Assembly (NCBI GenBank): GCA_017615445.1
Contig: JAGAAD010000031.1
Location: 1 to 64,000 of the forward strand
Length of the DNA stretch: 64,000 bases
Source: Bacteroidales bacterium
Lineage (GTDB): Bacteria > Bacteroidota > Bacteroidia > Bacteroidales > UBA932
Reading direction: 5' to 3'
Of the stretch, positions 7,442 to 17,587 are shown in pieces; position 1 is the first letter of the stretch; each line of letters starts with the position of its first letter. The translations under genes and the position numbers were made by a program. The notes below the pieces were generated by a model. The model did not search any database and was not told where the DNA came from. It saw only the letters and a list, made by a program, of their open reading frames with translations.

Positions 7442-8784
7442 AACAGTACATCCAGGACAACAAACACCGCTTCTTCGACGAGCTTTTCAGCCTTCTGAGA
7501 ATCCCCTCGATAAGCGCCAAAGCAGAGAATAAACCGGATATGAAGCGCTGCGCCGAAAGGCTCGCCGAGCTCCTGCTCGAAGCCGGCGCGGACGAAGCGG
7601 CGGTCTACCCGAGCAAGGGCAATCCCGTGGTCTACGGCCAGAAGATAATCGACCCTAAGGCCAGGACCGTGCTTGTCTACGGCCACTACGACGTCCAGCC
7701 GCCGGAGCCGCTGGAGAAATGGAATACGGACCCCTTCGAGCCCGTCATCCACGACGACGCCATCTGGGCGCGCGGAGCCAACGACGACAAAGGCCAGCTC
7801 TTCATGCACATAAAGGCCTTCGAGTACCAGGTCCGCACTGGCAAGCTGCACCACAACGTCAAGTTCATCTTCGAGGGCGAAGAGGAAATCGGAAGTCCCA
7901 GTCTTCCGGACTGGATGCGCGAGCATAAAGACCTGCTGAAGGCGGACATCTGCCTGGTCTCGGACACCACGATGATCAGCGAGAAAGTGCCCAGCATCAA
8001 CTGCGGAATGCGCGGCCTGAGCTATCTGGAAGTCAAGGTCACAGGCCCCAACAAAGACCTTCACAGCGGACACTACGGCGGCGCTGTCGCGAACCCCATC
8101 ACCGTCCTCTGCGAGATGATCGCAAAACTCCACGACGCCGACCAAAAGGTCGCCGTCCCCGGCTTCTACGACAAGGTCGTCGAGCTCAGCAAGGAAGACC
8201 GTGAGCTCCTCTCGAAGGCCCCGTTCGACCTGGAAGAATACAAGCAGTTCCTCGGAATAGACGAAGTGCGCGGCGAAAAAGGTTACACTACCCTCGAGCG
8301 CACCGGCATCAGGCCCTGCCTCGACGTCTGCGGAATCTGGGGCGGTTACACCGGCGAAGGAGCGAAAACAGTCCTTCCCAGCGAAGCCCACGCGAAGATC
8401 TCCATGCGCCTGGTACCCAACCAGTTAAGTCGCGAGATTACGCCCCTCTTCAAGAAGTATTTCGAGAGCATCGCACCGAAAGACGTCCATGTGGAAGTCA
8501 AAGAATGTGAGGGTGGCGACGGATTCCTCATCCCCATCAGCTCGGACGCCTACAAAGCCGCCTCCCGCGCCATCGGAGAAGTCTACGGAATCGAACCCGT
8601 CCCCAGCCGCGGCGGCGGCTCCATCGCCGTCCTCGCCGACATGCAGCAAATCCTCGGCATCGACCCTCTCCTCATGGGCTTCGGCCTCGAACGCGACACC
8701 ATCCACTCCCCCAACGAGAGTTACCTCCTCAAACAATTATTCGGGGGCATGGAGTCTATCGCGCTATTCTATAAATACTATTAA
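7438..8784 (+). CDS. M20 family metallo-dipeptidase
   Basis: 448 residues, the usual size of M20 dipeptidases related to carnosinase/DapE-like enzymes. Metal ligands are visible in VYGHYDVQP (His and its DxQ partner), GANDDKGQ (bridging Asp), FEGEEEIGS (general base Glu-Glu) and SDTTM; the dimerisation-domain motif DLHSGHYGG is present. No signal peptide, so cytoplasmic. It starts inside the S9 peptidase stop codon and probably hydrolyses the dipeptides that enzyme releases. Exact dipeptide specificity is unknown. Confidence 0.88.
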   Translation: MKQYIQDNKHRFFDELFSLLRIPSISAKAENKPDMKRCAERLAELLLEAGADEAAVYPSKGNPVVYGQKIIDPKARTVLVYGHYDVQPPEPLEKWNTDPFEPVIHDDAIWARGANDDKGQLFMHIKAFEYQVRTGKLHHNVKFIFEGEEEIGSPSLPDWMREHKDLLKADICLVSDTTMISEKVPSINCGMRGLSYLEVKVTGPNKDLHSGHYGGAVANPITVLCEMIAKLHDADQKVAVPGFYDKVVELSKEDRELLSKAPFDLEEYKQFLGIDEVRGEKGYTTLERTGIRPCLDVCGIWGGYTGEGAKTVLPSEAHAKISMRLVPNQLSREITPLFKKYFESIAPKDVHVEVKECEGGDGFLIPISSDAYKAASRAIGEVYGIEPVPSRGGGSIAVLADMQQILGIDPLLMGFGLERDTIHSPNESYLLKQLFGGMESIALFYKYY

Positions 8785-8855
8785 TAGTTCACCGTCAAAT
8801 AGCGACTAACTATCGTCGCCATTATGAGTGAATAGATTTGCTGAAGCAATCAGAT

Positions 8856-9497
8856 CTATCGGTCTATATGTAATTTGAAGAAGTGCAGGCTACCCCTGTC
8901 TTCTAATCTTATGCTCTTCCATCTGCAATACAAATCTTCTTTATACCATACCATTGAAGGCGTACTGTCAGACCAATCAGTCCACATATCGAAATTCTTA
9001 TATATTGCGATTAACCTTTTCTCTCCAAGTTTGGGAGTGTCGCAAAAACGAATGTGGATGTATCCGTCACAATCGAATGTTTTGTACCCGGCGTAGATAT
9101 TCTCTTTAGAATAGACTCCTTGATAACTTCCTAATATGCGACGGGAAACGGTGCGCATGTCAGGACTTATAAAAAAGGCATCCTGATCGTTAGCCTCCCA
9201 TACTAGTGTGAAATACTCATTAGTTGGGAACCGACCTTCACCTAGAAGGATAAGATCACCTCCTTCAAGCCATTTTATTTCCCAATCCTCAAGACAAGAA
9301 GCGGCTAAAGACTTGATTATTTGTATTTCTGAGTTCGAGATTAAAGTGTCAAGAGTATGATTGTACATTGGCATTGCGGCTAATGCGATAGAGAACTCCT
9401 CTGCAGTAATCTCTTCCGCCAAAACGTTCTTAAGTTCTTGAGCGGAAGATAGAAAGCAAATGAAGATGCTAGAGATTATAAAGATGAATTGTTTCAT
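8856..9497 (-). CDS. Secreted protein of unknown function, possible immunity partner
   Basis: 213 residues, not recognised. Residues 1-19 form a clear signal peptide (hydrophobic core, SSAQ cleavage region), so it is exported to the periplasm or beyond. The remainder is a mixed alpha/beta sequence rich in Trp and aromatic residues with no known motif. The DNA is clearly more AT-rich than its neighbours, which suggests acquisition. Its ATG overlaps the stop of the upstream small gene (ATGA), so the two are translationally coupled. A periplasmic immunity role is inferred only from that pairing. Confidence 0.6.
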   Translation of the reverse strand: MKQFIFIISSIFICFLSSAQELKNVLAEEITAEEFSIALAAMPMYNHTLDTLISNSEIQIIKSLAASCLEDWEIKWLEGGDLILLGEGRFPTNEYFTLVWEANDQDAFFISPDMRTVSRRILGSYQGVYSKENIYAGYKTFDCDGYIHIRFCDTPKLGEKRLIAIYKNFDMWTDWSDSTPSMVWYKEDLYCRWKSIRLEDRGSLHFFKLHIDR

Positions 9498-9865
9498 GGG
9501 AATAATTTCTTTCTGCTTAATTGAACAACAAACGAATTGACACCTGATACTTTCGTTTCAAAATCGAAGAAATCATTAGGAGCAAGCAGTAAGCAACCGG
9601 TAGATACGTAACCTCCCGCATAGCCATTGAGATTTGTTCTATGGATAAAAATACCATTCTTATATCCTTCGCCATTAGGAAGTCTTTGGTTCGGATGGAG
9701 TGGGTTAATCTTGCCATGTATCATCCGGATTTCATCAGAACTGTTCTCTCCACTGTTTTTGAGCAACCAATGTGAAGGAAGTGGAGCTTTTTTCCCTAGT
9801 GGATCATAATTTGCAATATATGTACCCTCATCTATTGCTCCACATTTATCGGGATCTGAAGACAT
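9494..9865 (-). CDS. Small L,D-transpeptidase-like (Tlde1/DUF5675-type) protein, possible effector fragment
   Basis: 123 residues. It contains a GIFIHRTN...STGCLLL pattern: a His and a Ser/Thr-x-Gly-Cys spaced as in YkuD-fold L,D-transpeptidases and the related Tlde1/DUF5675 groups, preceded by a GTYIANYDP strand typical of these domains. The frame stays open upstream of the ATG to about 9972, ending against the 3' end of the neighbouring lipoprotein gene, with protein-like sequence (GPSGEDDISHYTGYTM). It may therefore be the C-terminal piece of a longer toxin-like protein that lost its 5' part on insertion. AT-rich, no signal peptide. The function is inferred from a short motif only. Confidence 0.5.
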   Translation of the reverse strand: MSSDPDKCGAIDEGTYIANYDPLGKKAPLPSHWLLKNSGENSSDEIRMIHGKINPLHPNQRLPNGEGYKNGIFIHRTNLNGYAGGYVSTGCLLLAPNDFFDFETKVSGVNSFVVQLSRKKLFP

Positions 9866-9951
9866 CGTATAACCAGTATAGTGAGAAATATCATCTTCCC
9901 CGGAAGGTCCATATAAAGTTACATCTGCGGTAATAGCCCCCTCTCCTCCGG

Positions 9952-10851
9952 TTACCGGAGTATTGTTTTGTTAGCTAGATTCAGACGAATCTTCGTCATG
10001 GAACTGCCCTTGTAATAGATCATTGCAAGGGTAGTTTCGTTTTCGAAGTAGAAGTTTTTCAGGTACCACTGAGTCTGGCGGTTGGTGCAGATGGGCACCG
10101 CCCAAGCCAGGATGTAGTTTCCGTTTGAGGTGTTGCGCACAACAAGGCAAGTGTAGCCGCGGGTGTCGATGGCGGCGCACTGGTATTTGCCTTTGGTCTC
10201 TTTGCGGGCCTTGCCGAATGCAGCGGCAAGCGAGCTCTCTGCCGGAAGGGAGCCGAGCTCGAACTTTTTGGCGGTAGTCATCGCCTTCGGGTTGCGCTCA
10301 AGCCACCATTCAAGGGCCTTGTCCGTGAGATACACGTCCTCCGGGAGCACGACCAGGCGCTCATCGGAAGCCACCAGAGCCGCGAGATATTCGGTCGCCG
10401 GCGAGGGATTCTCCACGAAAGCGAGATTGGACATGCCTTCGATTTTGAAATCAGGCAAAGCAGCCGGATTCATCAGGTTGCGTCCGCTGAAAGTGACAGT
10501 CTCCATCGATCCGTCTGCGAGAGCCACAAGCGAAACGGCATAATCCAGCTCTTTTCCCCCGTTATAACTGTTCAGATAGGAAAGCTGAGCGTATTGAGCA
10601 CCCTGAATATCCACCGTCCTGAGTGAATCCAGCACGGTGGTGACAGCGCCTTCCTGACGCTCGAAAGTCAGCACTATCGGCTCCCCTGCCTTCTTCCAAT
10701 CATTTCCCTTTTGGACAAGCGGGTTGATGATGGCCGATGAATCCGTGTACTCGAAACCGGCGGAATAGACCTTCGGGCCGGACTTGGCCACGCCGCATCC
10801 TGTGAGGAGCAGCGCAGCCATAGCCAGAACCGGTATAAGTTTACGAATCAC
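9952..10851 (-). CDS. Predicted lipoprotein of unknown function
   Basis: 299 residues. A type II signal with lipobox LLTGC puts the lipidated Cys at residue 19. The body is not recognised; it has a repeated beta-rich look without known motifs. The likely start is a GTG that overlaps the trigger factor stop by 1 bp, so it is in the same operon as tig. Its last codons mark the right boundary of the AT-rich island at 8.8-9.97 kb. Confidence 0.7.
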   Translation of the reverse strand: MIRKLIPVLAMAALLLTGCGVAKSGPKVYSAGFEYTDSSAIINPLVQKGNDWKKAGEPIVLTFERQEGAVTTVLDSLRTVDIQGAQYAQLSYLNSYNGGKELDYAVSLVALADGSMETVTFSGRNLMNPAALPDFKIEGMSNLAFVENPSPATEYLAALVASDERLVVLPEDVYLTDKALEWWLERNPKAMTTAKKFELGSLPAESSLAAAFGKARKETKGKYQCAAIDTRGYTCLVVRNTSNGNYILAWAVPICTNRQTQWYLKNFYFENETTLAMIYYKGSSMTKIRLNLANKTILR

Positions 10852-11843
10852 TATTTGAGTTCGCGGAATTTTTCGGAAGTGATCTTCTTCGCCTTGAGGG
10901 TGATGGTCTCCTTGATCTTCGCAATGACCTTCTGATCCTCCACCTGCTCGGCGAGACGGTCTATCTGCTTACGGTCGTTAAGGACGTTCTTAACGGCCTC
11001 TGCAATCATATCCTCGGGCACGTTACCGATGCCGTACATCGCATACTGATAGGTCACGAATGCCTTCGCAGCCTCCTCGATGTCCTTCTGCCCGATCTCG
11101 AAACCGAACTTCTTCATCAGGTAACCCCTGACAAGCTGCCACTTGAAATCCTCGAGGAAAGCCGGGAACTCAGCGTTCAGCTGCTCCTCGGTCACCTTAC
11201 CCTCATTTGCGTGCAGCAGCCACCTGCGAAGGAAAGACTCGGGAAGCTCGATTCCCGCCTTCTGAACGTAGAAGTCGCGGATGTCCTTGTTCAGACGCCA
11301 TGCGGCTTCGTCTTTATTGGAAGCCTCGAGACGCTCCTCCACTTCCTTCTCGATGTCTTCATCGGTCTTTTCTTCCTTGCGGCCTTCGTAGTACTTCTTC
11401 ATCGAAGCGACCATATCCGCCTTCTCCTTTGCGGAAGAAGTGATGGTGTAGTTCACAACGCTGTCTGCCTTCTCCACCTCGACATTAACCTCGGGCGAAA
11501 GGGCGAGGTCGAAAACGAAGGTGAAATCGGCACCGCTAACCCAGTCTATCTCAGGCTGATTCTCGCTGCCAAGAGGCTCTCCGAGGATGTGGAGTTTCTC
11601 GTCGTCTATGTATTTGCCGAGGGACTCTCCCACCACCTGATTGACGGTGTCTGCGAGGACCTGTCCGCCATAGACTTTCTGGATCAGGGACATGGGGACA
11701 TTACCCTTGCGGAATCCCTTGAAATCTGCGTTGCGCCTTACTTCTGCGAGTTTCTTCCTTTCGATTTCGGCATAGTCTGCCGCTTCAATGTTCATGGTCA
11801 GCTCGATGTTGAGCTTGTCTACCTGTTTCTTTGTGATTTTCAT
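10851..11843 (-). CDS. tig: Trigger factor lacking the PPIase domain
   Basis: 330 residues, versus ~430-450 normally. The N-terminal ribosome-binding domain carries the signature GFRKGNVP (about 43-50), and the C-terminal helical chaperone arms are present (about 150-330). The FKBP-like prolyl isomerase domain that normally sits between them is absent: the linker after FDLALSPEVNVEVEK runs directly into the helical region. It should still bind L23 at the exit tunnel and hold nascent chains. The ATG lies 12 bases after the pgpH stop, so it is part of the gyrB-pgpH-tig-lipoprotein run. Confidence 0.85.
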   Translation of the reverse strand: MKITKKQVDKLNIELTMNIEAADYAEIERKKLAEVRRNADFKGFRKGNVPMSLIQKVYGGQVLADTVNQVVGESLGKYIDDEKLHILGEPLGSENQPEIDWVSGADFTFVFDLALSPEVNVEVEKADSVVNYTITSSAKEKADMVASMKKYYEGRKEEKTDEDIEKEVEERLEASNKDEAAWRLNKDIRDFYVQKAGIELPESFLRRWLLHANEGKVTEEQLNAEFPAFLEDFKWQLVRGYLMKKFGFEIGQKDIEEAAKAFVTYQYAMYGIGNVPEDMIAEAVKNVLNDRKQIDRLAEQVEDQKVIAKIKETITLKAKKITSEKFRELK

Positions 11844-11855
11844 ATATAGCTTTGA

Positions 11856-13886
11856 TTATTTCTTTCTTCGGTTCGGGTATTTGATCCTTTCGTGGTGGAT
11901 CTGGGCGATGTAGGTCTTGATTACCTGCTTCGCCGTGGTAAGTTCCTTGACGGTGATGTCTGATTCTTCCAGCTGACCGTCGTCTATTCTATCCTGGACG
12001 AGCCTGTCCACGAGATTGGAGATTGCCTCCGGGGAATAGTCCTTAAGAGTCCTGGAAGCCGCCTCGAGCACATCGCAGATCATAAGGATGACCTGTTCCT
12101 TGGTCTGTGGCTTGCGTCCGGGATAACAGAAATCCTCCGTCTTCTGGGCAGGATCTCCTCCTTCCTTGAGGAACTTGTCGTAGAAATACGACACGCAGCT
12201 CGTGCCGTGGTGGGTCAGAATGAAATCAGAAACCACGGTGGGCAGATGGTGCTCCTTCGCGAGCTCCATACCGTCCGTGACATGCCTGATTATGTCCTGT
12301 GCGCTCTGGGTAGGGGTCAGTTCCGCGTGGTACTTGATGTCCTCGGAGGAGATAAGCGACTCGTTCTCCACGAAGCAGAGCGGGTTGTTCATCTTGCCTA
12401 TGTCGTGGTAGAGCGCACCCACCTTCACGAGAGATTCGTCTGCGCCGATAGCGCGGGCGATGGACTGAGCGAGTGCGGACACCTGCAGGGAGTGCTGGAA
12501 AGTGCCGGGAGCCTTCTTTTCCAGTTCGCGCAGGAGTTCGTTAGAATTCTCGGCGAGTTCATCCAGACGCGAAGTGCTGACCAGATTGAAGATTCTCTCC
12601 ATCAGGTAGATGAAGGGATATGCGGCAATCTGCAGGAAAGCGGCAATGAACAGGAAAATGAGATCCCTCGGGAAGTTCATGCTCATAAGGCCGGTCAGGC
12701 TGCAGGCCAGGTAAACCAGCGCGCTTGCCGCGAAGGTGACGAGGGCCAGCAGGAACTGCTTGACTCCGCGCGAGAAGTTGTTGAACACGTAGAGTGTCAG
12801 GGTCCCGGATGCGACATAGATCAGGAACAGAGCCTGTCCGTTAGTTGCAAACAGGAGCAGAGGCAGCAGAGAGATTATGTAGACCGGATAGATCACCCTG
12901 GTCCTGAAGAAAGCCTTCAGATAGAGGGCGAACACCGGGAACGGCACCAGAAGCAGCCATCTGGGCCAGAACCTGATGAAGACCATCTGCAGAGCCGCCA
13001 TCAGGGCGAACAGGGTCAGGATATAGAGATATCTGTTGTAGTCCTTGAAGACCAGAGGGTTCGAGAAATGAATCGCGAAATAGAAGCAGACCAGAATCGT
13101 CAGGCAAAGCAGAACGTTTGCGAGCCAGAACTGCCAGTCTTTACCTCCTGAGAGCACGCTGTGCTCATACTCTTTCTTGTAGGAGTCCAGCACCTGAGCC
13201 AGCTCTTCAGTGACTATATCTCCCTTGTTGATGATGACGTCTCCGGCTTTGACGAAGCCCACAGTCTCCGAGACCTTGTTTTCCGTCTGACTGCCTACCA
13301 GCGAAGTCAGCTGTTCGTCGTAGACAAGATTAGGAACCACCAGGTCGTAGGCGCCGCTGGCGCGCAAAACAGAGTCCACGCCGAGCTCCGGGAAAGTCTC
13401 GGAGACCTTGGCAAGAAGCGCCGTACGCGCAGCTGCGTGGCCATAGACCTCTGATGCAGGCACTTTCTGCGCCCTTTTATCGCGCTGGACATAAATCACT
13501 TCGTGGCCTTCCAGAAGCGGCATGCCGGCATCCGCAATCACTCCTTTGGCATAGATTCCTCTCAGGGAAGACACCACTGCAGGTTCTATCTCGGGATGGG
13601 TCTGGAAGTCAAGCCCGGACGCCTTCGCAAGATTGGCTGCGGCAAGTTCGTCCGAGACTTTGAAATACGGAGTGCTGGATGATGAGTTCCTCAGCGCCTC
13701 TTCCGCTTTCTGGGCCTCGGTCTTCAGGATGGGGAAATCCAGCCTGGCGCGGCAGGTTTCATACTGCCACACTGAACCCTTGCGGTATTCGTAGCTCCAT
13801 TTCGCCGTCCTCGGCACGAACGCCAGAAGGACTGCGAACAGAAAGATGAGGGGCGACAGGACCTTGAGTCTGAAAGATATCTTCAT
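11856..13886 (-). CDS. PgpH-type 7TM-HD cyclic-di-AMP phosphodiesterase
   Basis: 676 residues: one N-terminal membrane segment, a ~220-residue extracytoplasmic 7TMR-HDED region, a block of seven membrane helices (about 260-440) and a C-terminal cytoplasmic HD domain. The HD ligands appear in FQHSLQVS, ALYHDIGKM and LTHHGTS. The family degrades c-di-AMP, which controls potassium and osmotic balance; a TrkH potassium importer lies 14 kb away. The ATG at 13886, 4 bases after the gyrB stop, is preferred over an upstream in-frame start inside gyrB because the hydrophobic segment follows it directly. Confidence 0.88.
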   Translation of the reverse strand: MKISFRLKVLSPLIFLFAVLLAFVPRTAKWSYEYRKGSVWQYETCRARLDFPILKTEAQKAEEALRNSSSSTPYFKVSDELAAANLAKASGLDFQTHPEIEPAVVSSLRGIYAKGVIADAGMPLLEGHEVIYVQRDKRAQKVPASEVYGHAAARTALLAKVSETFPELGVDSVLRASGAYDLVVPNLVYDEQLTSLVGSQTENKVSETVGFVKAGDVIINKGDIVTEELAQVLDSYKKEYEHSVLSGGKDWQFWLANVLLCLTILVCFYFAIHFSNPLVFKDYNRYLYILTLFALMAALQMVFIRFWPRWLLLVPFPVFALYLKAFFRTRVIYPVYIISLLPLLLFATNGQALFLIYVASGTLTLYVFNNFSRGVKQFLLALVTFAASALVYLACSLTGLMSMNFPRDLIFLFIAAFLQIAAYPFIYLMERIFNLVSTSRLDELAENSNELLRELEKKAPGTFQHSLQVSALAQSIARAIGADESLVKVGALYHDIGKMNNPLCFVENESLISSEDIKYHAELTPTQSAQDIIRHVTDGMELAKEHHLPTVVSDFILTHHGTSCVSYFYDKFLKEGGDPAQKTEDFCYPGRKPQTKEQVILMICDVLEAASRTLKDYSPEAISNLVDRLVQDRIDDGQLEESDITVKELTTAKQVIKTYIAQIHHERIKYPNRRKK

Positions 13887-13890
13887 CCGG

Positions 13891-15930
<2,040 letters not shown>

Positions 15931-15940
15931 TTACTAAATA

Positions 15941-17587
15941 TTATCTGAAATTAAGGCATAGGCCGGCTGTGACGTGCACGCCGTGTTCCGCGATGAACGG
16001 AACCCTTTCGATAGTCTGGTTAAGGAGATTTCCTCCGCGGACCCACAAGGACAGGACCGAATTGAACTTGTACTCTCCATAAAGGCCGAGATCATACCAT
16101 GCCGGGAGTTTGTACGTCACCGGAGTGGCGTCCGAGGATGTCATCTGGCGGGCCAGAGCCATCTCGAGGGATGCTCCGAAGTACACTCTTCTGCGGAGGT
16201 TGTAGGTCACGCTGAAATCCGACGAGAAGGCCGGGAGGTCGAACACATCGGTCTGGAGGGCAATATTTGTCTTTCTGTAGTGCAGACCGGTCTCGAATTC
16301 GAGGGACTGCAGGTCCAGCACTGCCGAGAAGTCTCCATAGGTCATATCATAGTCCTTGAACTTCACCACAGCCGAATTGACTACGTTGTTGATTCCGTCC
16401 AGCGGAGAATCCGCGAGAGCGGCATGGCCGAAACGGAGGTCATACTCAAAGATGGAACTGATGCTGCCGGTAAGGCCGACGAAGGCGTTGTACTTCTCAC
16501 GGGAGAACTTCAGGTCGTCGTAGGCTTCCGCAGCGTCGTAGTGGAAGTGGTGGTTCCTTCTCTTGAGCATCGAGTATGAATTGAGCTCGTCTCCTCCGGT
16601 GACTCCTGCAAAGAGATCCAGCTTGTCCCCTATCATCTTGATGTCCACTTTCAGGTGGGGGTAGACATAGAGATGGTTGTTGGCCATTTTGTTGATGAAG
16701 GAGAACTTGGCTCCCGTGGTGAAATGGAATCTCCAGAGGTCGAAGTCCACCCTCGGGGTCACCGCGATGTTGTAGACCGCGGATGTCAGGGCGCCGTAGT
16801 AGCCGGTGTAACCGGTGTTGAAGTCCATCGCGAAGCCGACCGGCATGGCAGAAACCGGTGCGAGAGTTCCCTTGATGAGGAACTTGCTCTCCTTGAGCGA
16901 CGCTCCTGCATTTTCCACCGCCATGTTGTAACGCGCCTCCACATCGTAGGCCATGAAGTTCTCGGCCCACTGTGCGGATGCGATACGGACCTGACCGCCG
17001 AAGTCGTGGTATGCTCCTGCGAAGATGAAATTATCTTTCACATACAGGCCGTTGTAGGCCACATTGAACATCAGGTCTGTCTTTGCCAGCCTGAGCGTTC
17101 CCTGGATGCCCGCAAGTTCGGAGATGTCCTGCCCCTTGTATGTGGTCCCATCCCAGGAGATAGTGTTGTCGAAATTCCTGTAGGGGCCCATGTATCCGTG
17201 GAGACTCTGATACGCCGTGATGGCGAACTTGCCCTTCGTGCGCGGAGACAGCACTGCCGTCAGTTCCGGATGAAGAGTGTATCCCGCTCCCATGTTCAGG
17301 AAGAAGACCGAGCGCTTTTCGCGGGTGGTCTGCGGGATGAACATGATGTTGTACGGGGTGAAATCGTATGAACCTTTGTAGGGCTTCGCGAACACGTCGT
17401 AGTCGAAATTCAGGTCGAACCTGGCCACGGAGTCCGGAATCGCGGGATTCACACCCAGTTTGTTGTAATCGTCCACCGAGGAGAGGAAGTCGTTCGTGAC
17501 CTCCACGCTCGGGTTTATAGTCTGGGCGAAAGCGGCGCTGCAGGCAAGTGCAAGGACTGCGCTAAGTATGATATTTCTTTTCATCAT
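15941..17587 (-). CDS. Predicted outer-membrane beta-barrel protein
   Basis: 548 residues with a signal peptide (about 1-22, cleaved after FAQ). The rest alternates polar and aromatic residues in many short strands and ends in LCLNFR, with a C-terminal aromatic strand typical of outer-membrane insertion. The LWVRGGNLLNQ stretch resembles the last barrel strands of TonB-dependent receptors, but there is no plug domain or TonB box, so it is probably a small non-TonB barrel. It overlaps the large TPR gene by 1 bp; the pair upstream of gyrB suggests a shared envelope role. Confidence 0.7.
   Translation of the reverse strand: MMKRNIILSAVLALACSAAFAQTINPSVEVTNDFLSSVDDYNKLGVNPAIPDSVARFDLNFDYDVFAKPYKGSYDFTPYNIMFIPQTTREKRSVFFLNMGAGYTLHPELTAVLSPRTKGKFAITAYQSLHGYMGPYRNFDNTISWDGTTYKGQDISELAGIQGTLRLAKTDLMFNVAYNGLYVKDNFIFAGAYHDFGGQVRIASAQWAENFMAYDVEARYNMAVENAGASLKESKFLIKGTLAPVSAMPVGFAMDFNTGYTGYYGALTSAVYNIAVTPRVDFDLWRFHFTTGAKFSFINKMANNHLYVYPHLKVDIKMIGDKLDLFAGVTGGDELNSYSMLKRRNHHFHYDAAEAYDDLKFSREKYNAFVGLTGSISSIFEYDLRFGHAALADSPLDGINNVVNSAVVKFKDYDMTYGDFSAVLDLQSLEFETGLHYRKTNIALQTDVFDLPAFSSDFSVTYNLRRRVYFGASLEMALARQMTSSDATPVTYKLPAWYDLGLYGEYKFNSVLSLWVRGGNLLNQTIERVPFIAEHGVHVTAGLCLNFR

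Noticed and set aside
8811..8855. Hairpin after the M20 dipeptidase as a terminator
   Set aside because: Only short 5-bp stems with no T-run could be drawn, so it is too weak to list as a terminator.
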